Shown in pieces: positions 15,601 through 29,200 of a DNA stretch of 64,000 nucleotides (positions are counted from its first letter, which is position 1; each line of letters begins with the position of its first letter). A program made the position numbers and the translations under genes. The notes beneath the pieces are model-generated. The model saw only the letters and a program-made list of their open reading frames with translations, searched no databases and had not been told where the DNA came from. The stretch covers positions 356,501 to 420,500 of the forward strand of contig CAMQGK010000115.1 in the NCBI GenBank assembly GCA_947000775.1, in the 5' to 3' direction. The DNA comes from Pterois miles (lineage: Eukaryota; Chordata; Actinopteri; Perciformes; Scorpaenidae).

Positions 15601-18600
15601 CGACATGCTATACTATGACTTTTATCGACATGCTATACTATGACTTTTTTTCAGAATGTTTTTTAACATGCTATATTGACTTTTTTCGACATACTATACT
15701 ATGACTTTTTTCGACATAATACTGACTTTTTTCGACATACTATACTATGACTTTTTTTCAGAAAATTTTTCGACATGCTATACTATCACTTTTTTCGACA
15801 TGCTATACTATGACTTTTATCGACATAGTATACTATGAATTTTTTTCAGAAATTTATTTAACATGCTATACTATGACTTTTTTCTACATGTTATACTATG
15901 ACTTTTTTTCAGAAAATTTTTCGACATGCTATATTATGACTTTTTTTGACATGCTATACTATGACTTTTTTCAACATAGTATACTATGAATTTTTTTCAG
16001 AAATTTATTTAACATGCTATACTACGACTTTTTCCAACATACTTTACTATGACTTTTTTCGACATGCTATACTATGACTTTTTTCAGAACAATTTTGGAC
16101 ATGCTATACTATGATTTTTCTCGACATACTATACTATGACTTTTTTTCAGAAAATTTTTTGACATGATATACTATGATTTTCGTCGTTATACTATACTAT
16201 GACTTTTTCGACATGCTATATTATGACTTTTTTCGACATGCTATACTATAACTTTTTTTCAGAATTTTTTTTGACATGCTATACTATGACTTTTTTCGAC
16301 ATACTATACTATGACTTTTTTTCAAAGTTTTTTTTAACATGCTATACTATGACTTTTTTCGACATAATACTATGATTTTTTTCCGCATACTATACTATGA
16401 CTTTTTTCAACATGCTATACTATGACTTTTTTCGACATAATACTGACTTTTTTCAACATACTATACTATGACTTTTTTTCAGAAAATTTTTCGACATGCT
16501 ATACTATGACTTTTATCGACATAGTATACTAGGAATTTTTTTCAGAAATTTATTTAACATGCTATACTATGACTTTTTTCTACATGCTATACTATGACTT
16601 TTTTCAACATAGTATACTATGAATTTTTTACAGGAATTTTTTTAACGTGCTACACTATGACTTTTTTCAACATGTTATACTATGACTTTTTTCAACTTGT
16701 TATACTATGACTTTTTTCAACATGCTATACTATGACTTTTTTTCAGAAAATTTTTTAACATGCTATACTATGACTTTTTTCGACATGCTATACTATGACT
16801 TCAGAAAATTTTTCAACATGCTATACTATGAGTTTTTTTCGACATACTATACTATGACTTTTTTTCGACATGCTATACTATGACTTTTTACGACATGCTA
16901 TACTATGACTTTTTACGACATGCTATACTATGACTTTTTTCGACATGCTATACTATGACTTTTTTCAACATACTATACTATGACTTTTTTCAACATACTA
17001 TACTATGACTTTTTTTCAGAAAATTTTTCGACATGCTATACTATGACTTTTATCGACATGCTACACTATGACTTTTTTTCAGAATGTTTTTAACATGCTA
17101 TATTGACTTTTATCGACATGCTACACTGACTTTTTTTCAGAAAATTTTTCGACATGCTATACTATGACTTTTTTCGACATGCTATACTGTGACTTTTATC
17201 GACATGCTATACTATGACTTTTTTTCAGAATGTTTTTTAACATGCTATATTGACTTTTTTCAACATACTATACTATGACTTTTTTCAACATAGTATACTA
17301 TGAATTTTTTTTCAGAAATTTATTTAACATGCTATACTATGACTTTTTTCTACATGCTATACTATGACTTTTTTCAACATAGTATATTATGAATTTTTTA
17401 CAGAAATTTTTTTAACGTGCTACACTTGACATTTTTAAACATGTTATACTATGACTTTTTTTCAGAAATTTTTTTTAACATTCTATACTATGACTTTTTT
17501 CGACATGCTATACTATGACTTTTCTTCAGAAAATTTTTCGACATGATATACTATGACTTTTTTCGACATGCTATACTATGACTTTTATCGACATAGTATA
17601 CTATGAATTTTTTTCAGAAATTTATTTAACATGCTATACTATGACTTTTTTCTACATGCTATACTATGACTTTTTTCAACATAGTATACTATGAATTTTT
17701 TACAGAAATTTTTTGAACGTGCTACACTATGACTTTTTTCAACATGTTATACTATGACTTTTTTTCAGAAAATTTTTCGACATGCTATATTATGACTTTT
17801 TTTGACATGCTATACTATGACTTTTATCGACATAGTATACTATGAATTTTTTTTTCAGAAATTTATTTAACATGCTATACTATGACTTTTTTCTACATGC
17901 TATACTATGACTTTTTTCAACATAGTATACTATGAATTTTTCACAGAAATTTTTTGAACTTGCTACACTTGACTTTTTTCAACATGTTATACTATGACTT
18001 TTTTTCAGAAAATTTTTCGACATGCTATATTATGACTTTTTTTGACATGCTATACTATGACTTTTTTCAACATAGTATACTATGAATTTTTTTCAGAAAT
18101 TTATTTAACATGCTATACTACGACTTTTTCCAACATACTTTACTATGACTTTTTTCGACATGCTATACTATGACTTTTTTCAGAACAATTTTGGACATGC
18201 TATACTATGACTTTTTTCGATATGCTATACTATGACGTCAGAAAATTTTTCAACATGCTATACTATGAGTTTTTTCGACATACTATACTATGACTTTTTT
18301 TCGACATGCTATACTATGACTTTTTACGACATGCTATACTATGACTTTTTTCGACATGCTATAGTATGACTTTTTTCAACATACTATACTATGACTTTTT
18401 TCAACATGCTATACTATGACTTTTTTTCAGAAAATTTTTCGACATGCTATACTATGACTTTTTTCGACATGCTATACTATGACTTTTTTCGACATACTAT
18501 ACTATGACTTTTTTTCAGAAAATTTTTCGACATGCTATACTATGACTTTTTTCGACATAATACTGACTTTTTTCGACATACTATACTATGACTTTTTTTC

Positions 18601-20133
18601 AGAAAATTTTTCGACATGCTATACTATGACTTTTTTCGACATGCTATACTATGACTTTTTTTTCAGAAAATTTTTTAACATGCTATATTGACTTTTTTCG
18701 ACATACTATACTATGACTTTTTTCGACATAATACTGACTTTTTTTCGACATACTATACTATGACTTTTTTTCAGAAAATTTTTCGACATACTATACTATG
18801 ACTTTTTTCGACATAATACTGACTTTTTTTCGACATACTATACTATGACTTTTTTTCAGAAAATTTTTCGACATGCTATACTATGACTTTTTTCGACATG
18901 CTATACTATGACTTTTATCGACATGCTATACTATGACTTTTTTTCAGAATGTTTTTTAACATGCTATATTGACTTTTTTCAACATACTATACTATGACTT
19001 TTTTCGACATAATACTGACTTTTTTCAACATACTATACTATGAATTTTTTTCAGAAGATTTTTCGACATGCTATACTATGACTTTTTTCGACATGCTATA
19101 CTATGACTTTTCTTCAGAAAATTTTTCGACATGCTATACTATGAGTTTTTTCGACATACTATACTATGACTTTTTTTCAGAAAATTTTTCAACATGATAT
19201 ACTATGACTTTTTTCGACATGCTATACTATGACTTTTATCGACATAGTATAGTATGAATTTTTTTCAGAAATTTACTTAACATGCTATACTATGACTTTT
19301 TTCTACATGCTATACTATGACTTTTTTCAACATAGTATACTATGAATTTTTTACAGAAATTTTTTTAACGTGCTACACTGACTTTTTTCAACATGTTATA
19401 CTATGACTTTTTTCAACATGTTATACTATGACTTTTTTTCAGAAAATTTTTTAACATGCTATACTATGACTTTTTTCGACATGCTATACTATGACTTCAG
19501 AAAATTTTTCAACATGCTATACTATGAGTTTTTTCGACATACTATACTATGACTTTTTTTCGACATGCTATACTATGACTTTTTACGACATGCTATACTA
19601 TGACTTTTTTCGACATGCTATACTATGACTTTTTTCAACATACTATACTATGACTTTTTTCAACATGCTATACTATGACTTTTTTCAACATACAATACTA
19701 TGACTTTTTTCAACATACTATACTATGACTTTTTTTCGACATGCTATACTATGACTTTTTTTCGACATGCTATACTATGACTTTTTTCAACATACTATAC
19801 TATGACTTTTTTTCAACATGCTATACTATGACTTTTTTTCAGAAAATTTTTCGACATGCTATACTATGACTTTTATCGACATGCTATACTATGACTTTTT
19901 TTCAGAATGTTTTTTAACATGCTATATTGACTTTTTTCGACATACTATACTATGACTTTTTTCGACATAATACTGACTTTTTTCGACATACTATACTATG
20001 ACTTTTTTTCAGAAAAATTTTCGACATGCTATACTATCACTTTTTTCGACATGCTATACTATGACTTTTATCGACATAGTATACTATGAATTTTTTTCAG
20101 AAATTTATTTAACATGCTATACTATGACTTTTT
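12661..20133 (+). repeat. Type-1 array leading into the dimeric HOR
   Basis: Clean monomers resume here. The rare variant TCAACTTGTTATAC lies at 13,601 and 16,692 (3,091 bp apart). TTAACATTCTATAC lies near 14,351 and 17,475 (about 3,124 bp apart). TCTACATGTTATAC lies at 15,883 and 20,134 (4,251 bp apart). The same markers recur to the right at 2.7, 3.4 and 6.1 kb spacings, so this interval appears to be an irregular or older edge of the dimeric HOR block. There is no gene. Confidence 0.8.
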
Positions 20134-23100
20134 TCTACATGTTATACTATGACTTTTTTTCAGAAAATTTTTCGACATGCTATATTATGACTTTTTTTGA
20201 CATGCTATACTATGACTTTTTTCAACATAGTATACTATGAATTTTTTTCAGAAATTTATTTAACATGCTATACTACGACTTTTTCCAACATACTTTACTA
20301 TGACTTTTTTCGACATGCTATACTATGACTTTTTTCGACATGCTATACTATGACTTTTTTCAACATACTATACTATGACTTTTTTCGACATACTATACTA
20401 TGACTTTTTTTCAAAATTTTTTTAACATGCTATACTATGACTTTTTTCGACATAATACTATGATTTTTTTCGCATGCTATACTATGACTTTTTTCTACAT
20501 ACTTTACTATGACTTTTCTTCAGAATATTTTTCGACATGCTATACTATGATTTTTTTCGACATACTATACTATGACTTTTTTTCAGAAAATTTTTCGACA
20601 TGATATACTATGACTTTCGTTGTTATACTATACTATGACTTTTTCAACATGCTATATTATGACTTTTTTCGACATGGTATACTATAACTTTTTTCAGAAT
20701 TTTTTTTGACATGCTATACTATGACTTTTTTCGACATACTATACTATGACTTTTTTTCATTTTTTTTTAACATGCTATACTATGACTTTTTTCGACATAA
20801 TACTATGATTTTTTTCTGATGCTATACTATGACTTTTTTCAACATATTATACTATGACTTTTTTCAACATGCTATACTATGACTTTTTTCGACATAATAC
20901 TGACTTTTTTCAACATACTATACGATGACTTTTTTTCAGAAAATTTTTCGACATGCTATACTATGACTTTTATCGACATAGTATACTAGGAATTTTTTCA
21001 GAAATTTATTTAACATGCTATACTATGACTTTTTTCTACATGCTATACTATGACTTTTTTCAACATAGTATACTATGAATTTTTTACAGAAATTTTTTGA
21101 ACGTGCTACACTATGACTTTTTTCAACATGTTATACCATGACTTTTTTTCAGAAAATTTTTCGACATGCTATATTATGACTTTTTTTGACATGCTATACT
21201 ATGACTTTTTTCAACATAGTATACTATGAATTTTTTTCAGAAATTTATTTAACATGCTATACTACGACTTTTTCCAACATACTTTACTATGACTTTTTTC
21301 GACATGCTATACTATGACTTTTTTCAGAACAATTTTGGACATGCTATACTATGATTTTTCTCGACATACTATACTATGACTTTTTTTCAGAAAATTTTTC
21401 GACATGATATACTATGATTTTCGTCGTTATACTATACTATGACTTTTTCAACATGCTATATTATGACTTTTTTTCGACATGCTATACTATAACTTTTTTT
21501 CAGAATTTTTTTTGACATGCTATACTATGACTTTTTTCGACATACTATACTATGACTTTTTTTCAAGTTTTTTTTTAACATGCTATACTATGACTTTTTT
21601 CGACATAATACTATGATTTTTTTCCGCATACTATACTATGACTTTTTTCAACATGCTATACTATGACTTTTTTCGACATAATACTGACTTTTTTCAACAT
21701 ACTATACTATGACTTTTTTTCAGAAAATTTTTCGACATGCTATACTATGACTTTTATCGACATAGTATACTAGGAATTTTTTTCAGAAATTTATTTAACA
21801 TGCTATACTATGACTTTTTTTCTACATGCTATACTATGACTTTTTTCAACATAGTATACTATGAATTTTTTACAGGAATTTTTTTAACGTGCTACACTAT
21901 GACTTTTTTCAACATGTTATACTATGACTTTTTTCAACTTGTTATACTATGACTTTTTTCAACATGCTATACTATGACTTTTTTTCAGAAAATTTTTTAA
22001 CATGCTATACTATGACTTTTTTCGACATGCTATACTATGACTTCAGAAAATTTTTCAACATGCTATACTATGAGTTTTTTCGACATACTATACTATGACT
22101 TTTTTTCGACATGCTATACTATGACTTTTTACGACATGCTATACTATGACTTTTTACGACATGCTATACTATGACTTTTTTCGACATGCTATACTATGAC
22201 TTTTTTCAACATACTATACTATGACTTTTTTCAACATACTATACTATGACTTTTTTTCAGAAAATTTTTCGACATGCTATACTATGACTTTTATCGACAT
22301 GCTACACTGACTTTTTTTCAGAAAATTTTTCGACATGCTATACTATGACTTTTTTCGACATGCTATACTGTGACTTTTATCGACATGCTATACTATGACT
22401 TTTTTTCAGAATGTTTTTTAACATGCTATATTGACTTTTTTCAACATACTATACTATGACTTTTTTCAACATAGTATACTATGAATTTTTTTCAGAAATT
22501 TATTTAACATGCTATACTATGACTTTTTTCTACATGCTATACTATGACTTTTTTCAACATAGTATATTATGAATTTTTTACAGAAATTTTTTTAACGTGC
22601 TACACTGACATTTTTAAACATGTTATACTATGACTTTTTTTCAGAAAATTTTTTAACATTCTATACTATGACTTTTTTCGACATGCTATACTATGACTTT
22701 TCTTCAGAAAATTTTTCGACATGCTATACTATGACTTTTTTCGACATGCTATACTATGACTTTTATCGACATAGTATACTATGAATTTTTTTCAGAAATT
22801 TATTTAACATGCTATACTCTGACTTTTTTCTACATGTTATACTATGACTTTTTTTCAGAAAATTTTTCGACATGCTATATTATGACTTTTTTTGACATGC
22901 TATACTATGACTTTTTTCAACATAGTATACTATGAATTTTTTTCAGAAATTTATTTAACATGCTATACTACGACTTTTTCCAACATACTTTACTATGACT
23001 TTTTTCGACATGCTATACTATGACTTTTTTCGACATGCTATACTATGACTTTTTTCAACATACTATACTATGACTTTTTTCGACATACTATACTATGACT

Positions 23101-26100
23101 TTTTTTCAGAAATTTTTTTAACATGCTATACTATGACTTTTTTTCGACATAATACTATGATTTTTTTTCCGCATGCTATACTATGACTTTTTTCTACATA
23201 CTTTACTATGACTTTTCTTCAGAATATTTTTCGACATGCTATACTATGATTTTTTTCGACATACTATACTATGACTTTTTTTCAGAAAATTTTTCGACAT
23301 GATATACTATGACTTTCGTTGTTATACTATACTATGACTTTTTCAACATGCTATATTATGACTTTTTTCGACATGGTATACTATAACTTTTTTTCAGAAT
23401 TTTTTTTGACATGCTATACTATGACTTTTTTCGACATACTATACTATGACTTTTTTTCATTTTTTTTTTTAACATGCTATACTATGACTTTTTTTCGACA
23501 TAATACTATGATTTTTTTCCGCATGCTATACTATGACTTTTTTCAACATATTATACTATGACTTTTTTCAACATGCTATACTATGACTTTTTTCGACATA
23601 ATACTGACTTTTTTTCAACATACTATACGATGACTTTTTTTCAGAAAATTTTTCGACATGCTATACTATGACTTTTATCGACATAGTATACTATGAATTT
23701 TTTTCAGAAATTTATTTAACATGCTATACTATGACTTTTTTCTACATGCTATACTATGACTTTTTTCAACATAGTATACTATGAATTTTTTACAGAAATT
23801 TTTTGAACGTGCTACACTATGACTTTTTTCAACATGTTATACTATGACTTTTTTTCAGAAAATTTTTCGACATGCTATATTATGACTTTTTTTTGACATG
23901 CTATACTATGACTTTTATCGACATAGTATACTATGAATTTTTTTCAGAAATTTATTTAACATGCTATACTATGACTTTTTTCTACATGCTATACTATGAC
24001 TTTTTTCAACATAGTATACTATGAATTTTTCACAGAAATTTTTTGAACTTGCTACACTGACTTTTTTCAACATGTTATACTATGACTTTTTTTCAGAAAA
24101 TTTTTCGACATGCTATATTATGACTTTTTTTGACATGCTATACTATGACTTTTTTCAACATAGTATACTATGAATTTTTTTCAGAAATTTATTTAACATG
24201 CTATACTACGACTTTTTCCAACATACTTTACTATGACTTTTTTCGACATGCTATACTATGACTTTTTTTCAGAACAATTTTGGACATGCTATACTATGAC
24301 TTTTTTCGATATGCTATACTATGACGTCAGAAAATTTTTCAACATGCTATACTATGAGTTTTTTCGACATACTATACTATGACTTTTTTTCGACATGCTA
24401 TACTATGACTTTTTACGACATGCTATACTATGACTTTTTTCGACATGCTATAGTATGACTTTTTTCAACATACTATACTATGACTTTTTTCAACATGCTA
24501 TACTATGACTTTTTTTCAGAAAATTTTTCGACATGCTATACTATGACTTTTTTCGACATGCTATACTATGACTTTTTTCGACATACTATACTATGACTTT
24601 TTTTCAGAAAATTTTTCGACATGCTATACTATGACTTTTTTCGACATAATACTGACTTTTTTTCGACATACTATACTATGACTTTTTTTCAGAAAATTTT
24701 TCGACATGCTATACTATGACTTTTTTCGACATGCTATACTATGACTTTTTTTCAGAAAATTTTTTAACATGCTATATTGACTTTTTTCGACATACTATAC
24801 TATGACTTTTTTCGACATAATACTGACTTTTTTCGACATACTATACTATGACTTTTTTTCAGAAAATTTTTCGACATACTATACTATGACTTTTTTCGAC
24901 ATAATACTGACTTTTTTCGACATACTATACTATGACTTTTTTTCAGAAAATTTTTCGACATGCTATACTATGACTTTTTTCGACATGCTATACTATGACT
25001 TTTATCGACATGCTATACTATGACTTTTTTTCAGAATGTTTTTTAACATGCTATATTGACTTTTTTCAACATACTATACTATGACTTTTTTCGACATAAT
25101 ACTGACTTTTTTCAACATACTATACTATGAATTTTTTTCAGAAGATTTTTCGACATGCTATACTATGACTTTTTTCGACATGCTATACTATGACTTTTCT
25201 TCAGAAAATTTTTCGACATGCTATACTATGAGTTTTTTCGACATACTATACTATGACTTTTTTTCAGAAAATTTTTCAACATGATATACTATGACTTTTT
25301 TCGACATGCTATACTATGACTTTTATCGACATAGTATAGTATGAATTTTTTTCAGAAATTTATTTAACATGCTATACTATGACTTTTTTCTACATGCTAT
25401 ACTATGACTTTTTTCAACATAGTATACTATGAATTTTTTACAGAAATTTTTTTAACGTGCTACACTATGACTTTTTTCAACATGTTATACTATGACTTTT
25501 TTCAACATGTTATACTATGACTTTTTTTCAGAAAATTTTTTAACATGCTATACTATGACTTTTTTCGACATGCTATACTATGACTTCAGAAAATTTTTCA
25601 ACATGCTATACTATGAGTTTTTTCGACATACTATACTATGACTTTTTTTCGACATGCTATACTATGACTTTTTACGACATGCTATACTATGACTTTTTTC
25701 GACATGCTATACTATGACTTTTTTCAACATACTATACTATGACTTTTTTCAACATGCTATACTATGACTTTTTTCAACATACAATACTATGACTTTTTTC
25801 AACATACTATACTATGACTTTTTTTCGACATGCTATACTATGACTTTTTTTCGACATGCTATACTATGACTTTTTTCAACATACTATACTATGACTTTTT
25901 TCAACATGCTATGCTATGACTTTTTTTCAGAAAATTTTTCGACATGCTATACTATGACTTTTATCGACATGCTATACTATGACTTTTTTTCAGAATGTTT
26001 TTTAACATGCTATATTGACTTTTTTCGACATACTATACTATGACTTTTTTCGACATAATACTGACTTTTTTCGACATACTATACTATGACTTTTTTTCAG

Positions 26101-26221
26101 AAAAATTTTCGACATGCTATACTATCACTTTTTTCGACATGCTATACTATGACTTTTATCGACATAGTATACTATGAATTTTTTTCAGAAATTTATTTAA
26201 CATGCTATACTATGACTTTTT
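20134..26221 (+). repeat. Dimeric HOR, copy 1 (2.7 + 3.4 kb)
   Basis: The marker TCTACATGTTATACTATG occurs at 20,134, 22,829, 26,222 and 28,982. The spacings alternate 2,695, 3,393 and 2,760 bp, so the full period is 6,088 bp (20,134 to 26,222) or 6,153 bp (22,829 to 28,982). A second marker, CTTTCGTTGTTATAC, gives the same alternation near 20,614, 23,314, 26,704 and 29,464. A third, TCAACTTGTTATAC, lies at 21,934 and 28,024 (6,090 bp apart). The unit is thus a dimer of two related but distinguishable halves. Start phase is arbitrary. Confidence 0.88.
20758..20769 (+). repeat. Length-variable T run in four HOR positions
   Basis: At equivalent positions of the dimeric HOR the L block is replaced by CA followed by a T run and AACATG. 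The run is 9 T here, 11 T near 23,460, 8 T near 26,850 and 13 T near 29,610. Neighbouring monomers are nearly the same, so this is an internal homopolymer-slippage locus, or homopolymer error in the assembly. Confidence 0.75.
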
Positions 26222-29200
26222 TCTACATGTTATACTATGACTTTTTTTCAGAAAATTTTTCGACATGCTATATTATGACTTTTTTTGACATGCTATACTA
26301 TGACTTTTTTCAACATAGTATACTATGAATTTTTTTCAGAAATTTATTTAACATGCTATACTACGACTTTTTCCAACATACTTTACTATGACTTTTTTCG
26401 ACATGCTATACTATGACTTTTTTCGACATGCTATACTATGACTTTTTTTCAACATACTATACTATGACTTTTTTCGACATACTATACTATGACTTTTTTT
26501 CAAAATTTTTTTAACATGCTATACTATGACTTTTTTCGACATAATACTATGATTTTTTTCCGCATGCTATACTATGACTTTTTTCTACATACTTTACTAT
26601 GACTTTTCTTCAGAATATTTTTCGACATGCTATACTATGATTTTTTTCGACATACTATACTATGACTTTTTTTCAGAAAATTTTTCGACATGATATACTA
26701 TGACTTTCGTTGTTATACTATACTATGACTTTTTCAACATGCTATATTATGACTTTTTTCGACATGGTATACTATAACTTTTTTTCAGAATTTTTTTTGA
26801 CATGCTATACTATGACTTTTTTCGACATACTATACTATGACTTTTTTTCATTTTTTTTAACATGCTATACTATGACTTTTTTCGACATAATACTATGATT
26901 TTTTTCTGCATGCTATACTATGACTTTTTTCAACATATTATACTATGACTTTTTTCAACATGCTATACTATGACTTTTTTCGACATAATACTGACTTTTT
27001 TCAACATACTATACGATGACTTTTTTTCAGAAAATTTTTCGACATGCTATACTATGACTTTTATCGACATAGTATACTAGGAATTTTTTTCAGAAATTTA
27101 TTTAACATGCTATACTATGACTTTTTTCTACATGCTATACTATGACTTTTTTCAACATAGTATACTATGAATTTTTTACAGAAATTTTTTGAACGTGCTA
27201 CACTATGACTTTTTTCAACATGTTATACTATGACTTTTTTTCAGAAAATTTTTCGACATGCTATATTATGACTTTTTTTGACATGCTATACTATGACTTT
27301 TTTCAACATAGTATACTATGAATTTTTTTCAGAAATTTATTTAACATGCTATACTACGACTTTTTCCAACATACTTTACTATGACTTTTTTCGACATGCT
27401 ATACTATGACTTTTTTCAGAACAATTTTGGACATGCTATACTATGATTTTTCTCGACATACTATACTATGACTTTTTTTCAGAAAATTTTTCGACATGAT
27501 ATACTATGATTTTCGTCGTTATACTATACTATGACTTTTTCAACATGCTATATTATGACTTTTTTCGACATGCTATACTATAACTTTTTTTCAGAATTTT
27601 TTTTGACATGCTATACTATGACTTTTTTCGACATACTATACTATGACTTTTTTTCAAAGTTTTTTTTAACATGCTATACTATGACTTTTTTCGACATAAT
27701 ACTATGATTTTTTTCCGCATACTATACTATGACTTTTTTCAACATGCTATACTATGACTTTTTTCGACATAATACTGACTTTTTTCAACATACTATACTA
27801 TGACTTTTTTTCAGAAAATTTTTCGACATGCTATACTATGACTTTTATCGACATAGTATACTAGGAATTTTTTTCAGAAATTTATTTAACATGCTATACT
27901 ATGACTTTTTTCTACATGCTATACTATGACTTTTTTCAACATAGTATACTATGAATTTTTTACAGGAATTTTTTTAACGTGCTACACTATGACTTTTTTC
28001 AACATGTTATACTATGACTTTTTTCAACTTGTTATACTATGACTTTTTTCAACATGCTATACTATGACTTTTTTTCAGAAAATTTTTTAACATGCTATAC
28101 TATGACTTTTTTCGACATGCTATACTATGACTTCAGAAAATTTTTCAACATGCTATACTATGAGTTTTTTCGACATACTATACTATGACTTTTTTTCGAC
28201 ATGCTATACTATGACTTTTTACGACATGCTATACTATGACTTTTTACGACATGCTATACTATGACTTTTTTCGACATGCTATACTATGACTTTTTTCAAC
28301 ATACTATACTATGACTTTTTTTCAGAAAATTTTTCGACATGCTATACTATGACTTTTTTCAACATACTATACTATGACTTTTTTCAACATACTATACTAT
28401 GACTTTTTTTCAGAAAATTTTTCGACATGCTATACTATGACTTTTATCGACATGCTACACTGACTTTTTTTCAGAAAATTTTTCGACATGCTATACTATG
28501 ACTTTTTTCGACATGCTATACTGTGACTTTTATCGACATGCTATACTATGACTTTTTTTCAGAATGTTTTTTAACATGCTATATTGACTTTTTTCGACAT
28601 ACTATACTATGACTTTTTTCAACATAGTATACTATGAATTTTTTTCAGAAATTTATTTAACATGCTATACTATGACTTTTTTCTACATGCTATACTATGA
28701 CTTTTTTCAACATAGTATATTATGAATTTTTTACAGAAATTTTTTTAACGTGCTACACTGACATTTTTAAACATGTTATACTATGACTTTTTTTCAGAAA
28801 ATTTTTTAACATTCTATACTATGACTTTTTTCGACATGCTATACTATGACTTTTCTTCAGAAAATTTTTCGACATGCTATACTATGACTTTTTTCGACAT
28901 GCTATACTATGACTTTTATCGACATAGTATACTATGAATTTTTTTCAGAAATTTATTTAACATGCTATACTCTGACTTTTTTCTACATGTTATACTATGA
29001 CTTTTTTTCAGAAAATTTTTCGACATGCTATATTATGACTTTTTTTGACATGCTATACTATGACTTTTTTCAACATAGTATACTATGAATTTTTTTCAGA
29101 AATTTATTTAACATGCTATACTACGACTTTTTCCAACATACTTTACTATGACTTTTTTCGACATGCTATACTATGACTTTTTTCGACATGCTATACTATG